DNA from: Syntrophomonas sp.
Lineage (GTDB): Bacteria > Bacillota > Syntrophomonadia > Syntrophomonadales > Syntrophomonadaceae
Direction: 5' to 3'
Length of the DNA: 6,397 bases
Assembly (NCBI GenBank): GCA_028709355.1
Contig: JAQVXF010000071.1
Span: forward strand, 1-6,397
The notes beneath the pieces are model-generated. The model was not told where the DNA came from. It saw nothing but the letters and a program-made list of their open reading frames with translations, and searched no databases. Every line of letters starts with the position of its first letter. The stretch's first letter is position 1. A program made the translations under genes and the position numbers. Below are positions 5,664 through 6,397 of this stretch, one piece after another.

Positions 5664-6397
5664 GTGGATGATACGATGACAACCAACGTTCAGCACCAGG
5701 CTATGGAAGCGAGGCTGCGGGAGAGCGAAGAGAAATACCGGCTCTTGTTCGAAACAGCCAACGACGGCATCCTACTGATCGACCGGCTCGACATCATCGA
5801 CTGTAACCGGCGGGCCGCAGAGATTTTCGGGGTGGACCTGGAACAGCTGCGCGGTTCTTCGGTCAAGCGTTTCATCCCCCCGGTACAGATGGATGGGCGC
5901 AATACATTCAATATTTTAAAACAGAATGGGGACCGAGTTTTGCAGGGGGAAACGATGCTGTTCGAGATAGGTTTGTGCAGGGCGGACGGTTCCCCCATCG
6001 ATGTGGAGATAAGCCTTAACCGTATCCAATTGCAGGACAAGATTCTGGTACAGGTAATGATGCGTGATATCACCGACCGCAAAGAGATGGAGGAATGGCT
6101 GCGCTACCTCAATCTGCATGACAAACCGACCGGACTGTATAATCGCAATTACTTCGAAGAAGAAATGGAACGGATGCAAAGTGGCCGCTTTGATCCGGTA
6201 GGCATAGTGGTCTGCGATGTGGATGGATTAAAACTGGTCAACGATCATCTTGGCCATCAGGCGGGGGATGAATTGCTGGCCGCGGTGGCCAACATCCTGT
6301 CCCGCAGTTTCCGGCCCAGCGATGTGGTGGCCCGCATCGTCGGGGACGAGTTCGCCATCCTATTACCTCAGTGTGTACCGGAAGCAGTAGACACCGC
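5664..6397 (+). CDS. PAS-GGDEF protein, probable diguanylate cyclase with variant VGDEF motif (3' end cut by window edge)
   Basis: Proteins of this type sense a signal through PAS and make cyclic di-GMP from two GTP. The frame gives 244 residues before the window ends. A short charged helix (about 10-25) leads into a PAS domain (about 22-140) ending in the typical MRDITDRKEMEEWL linker. The GGDEF domain starts at HDKPTGLYNR (152-161). CDVDGLKLVND (184-194) supplies Asp185 for metal and Asn193 for guanine; Asp202 in AGDELL is the second guanine contact; roles are by analogy to PleD. The inhibitory RxxD site is present as RPSD (217-220), five residues before the signature. The signature at 226-230 reads VGDEF, and the usual leucine in DxLTGL is proline at 155. 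Catalytic activity is therefore likely but not certain. No membrane segment is seen in the visible part. Further domains, such as EAL or HD-GYP, could follow outside the window. Confidence 0.92.
   Translation, partial: MDDTMTTNVQHQAMEARLRESEEKYRLLFETANDGILLIDRLDIIDCNRRAAEIFGVDLEQLRGSSVKRFIPPVQMDGRNTFNILKQNGDRVLQGETMLFEIGLCRADGSPIDVEISLNRIQLQDKILVQVMMRDITDRKEMEEWLRYLNLHDKPTGLYNRNYFEEEMERMQSGRFDPVGIVVCDVDGLKLVNDHLGHQAGDELLAAVANILSRSFRPSDVVARIVGDEFAILLPQCVPEAVDT

Noticed and set aside
5690..6179. Two antisense open frames opposite the PAS-GGDEF gene (5690-6082 and 5916-6179)
   Set aside because: The + strand frame encodes clear PAS and GGDEF motifs through the whole stretch; the antisense products are serine/arginine-rich or histidine-rich shadows.

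Overview
This window carries most of a de novo pyrimidine (UMP) biosynthesis operon, followed by one small protein of unknown function and the start of a PAS-GGDEF signalling protein. All genes are on the + strand. The gene set points to a Bacillota (Firmicutes) bacterium, probably an anaerobic Clostridia member of the Syntrophomonas/Desulfotomaculum kind. The reasons are the order pyrB-C-K-D-F-E, the NAD-linked class 1B dihydroorotate dehydrogenase (PyrK + PyrD), a type I dihydroorotase, strong AGGAGG-type Shine-Dalgarno sites and a moderately GC-rich composition. This placement is inferred from gene content; no 16S or other marker is present.

Layout: pyrB (1-936, missing only its first few codons at the window edge), pyrC (920-2206), pyrK (2227-3048), pyrD (3041-3976), pyrF (4009-4731), pyrE (4731-5309), a 99-residue hypothetical protein (5338-5637), and a PAS-GGDEF protein (5664 to beyond the right edge). 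Genes overlap or are separated by at most 32 bases, and no gap holds a terminator. The six pyr genes supply every step from carbamoyl phosphate plus aspartate to UMP: carbamoylation (PyrB), ring closure (PyrC), NAD-coupled oxidation to orotate (PyrD with PyrK), phosphoribosylation (PyrE) and decarboxylation (PyrF). The genes for carbamoyl phosphate synthase (carA/carB, or pyrAA/pyrAB), which in Bacillus lie between pyrC and pyrK, are absent here and must be elsewhere. The leader where PyrR-type control would act is upstream of the window.

The less ordinary part is the right end. The 99-residue protein is unrecognised and clearly lower in GC than the pyr genes. A perfect extended -10 motif lies at its 3' end and could drive the PAS-GGDEF gene separately. 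The GGDEF domain keeps its metal, guanine-contact and inhibitory-site residues, but its signature reads VGDEF, and a conserved leucine of the DxLTGLxNR motif is proline.

There is no RNA gene, mobile element, CRISPR array or gene-free stretch longer than 32 bases in the window. I see no convincing evidence of a wholly new system. The best leads are the unknown small protein, the variant GGDEF domain and their position behind a pyrimidine operon.
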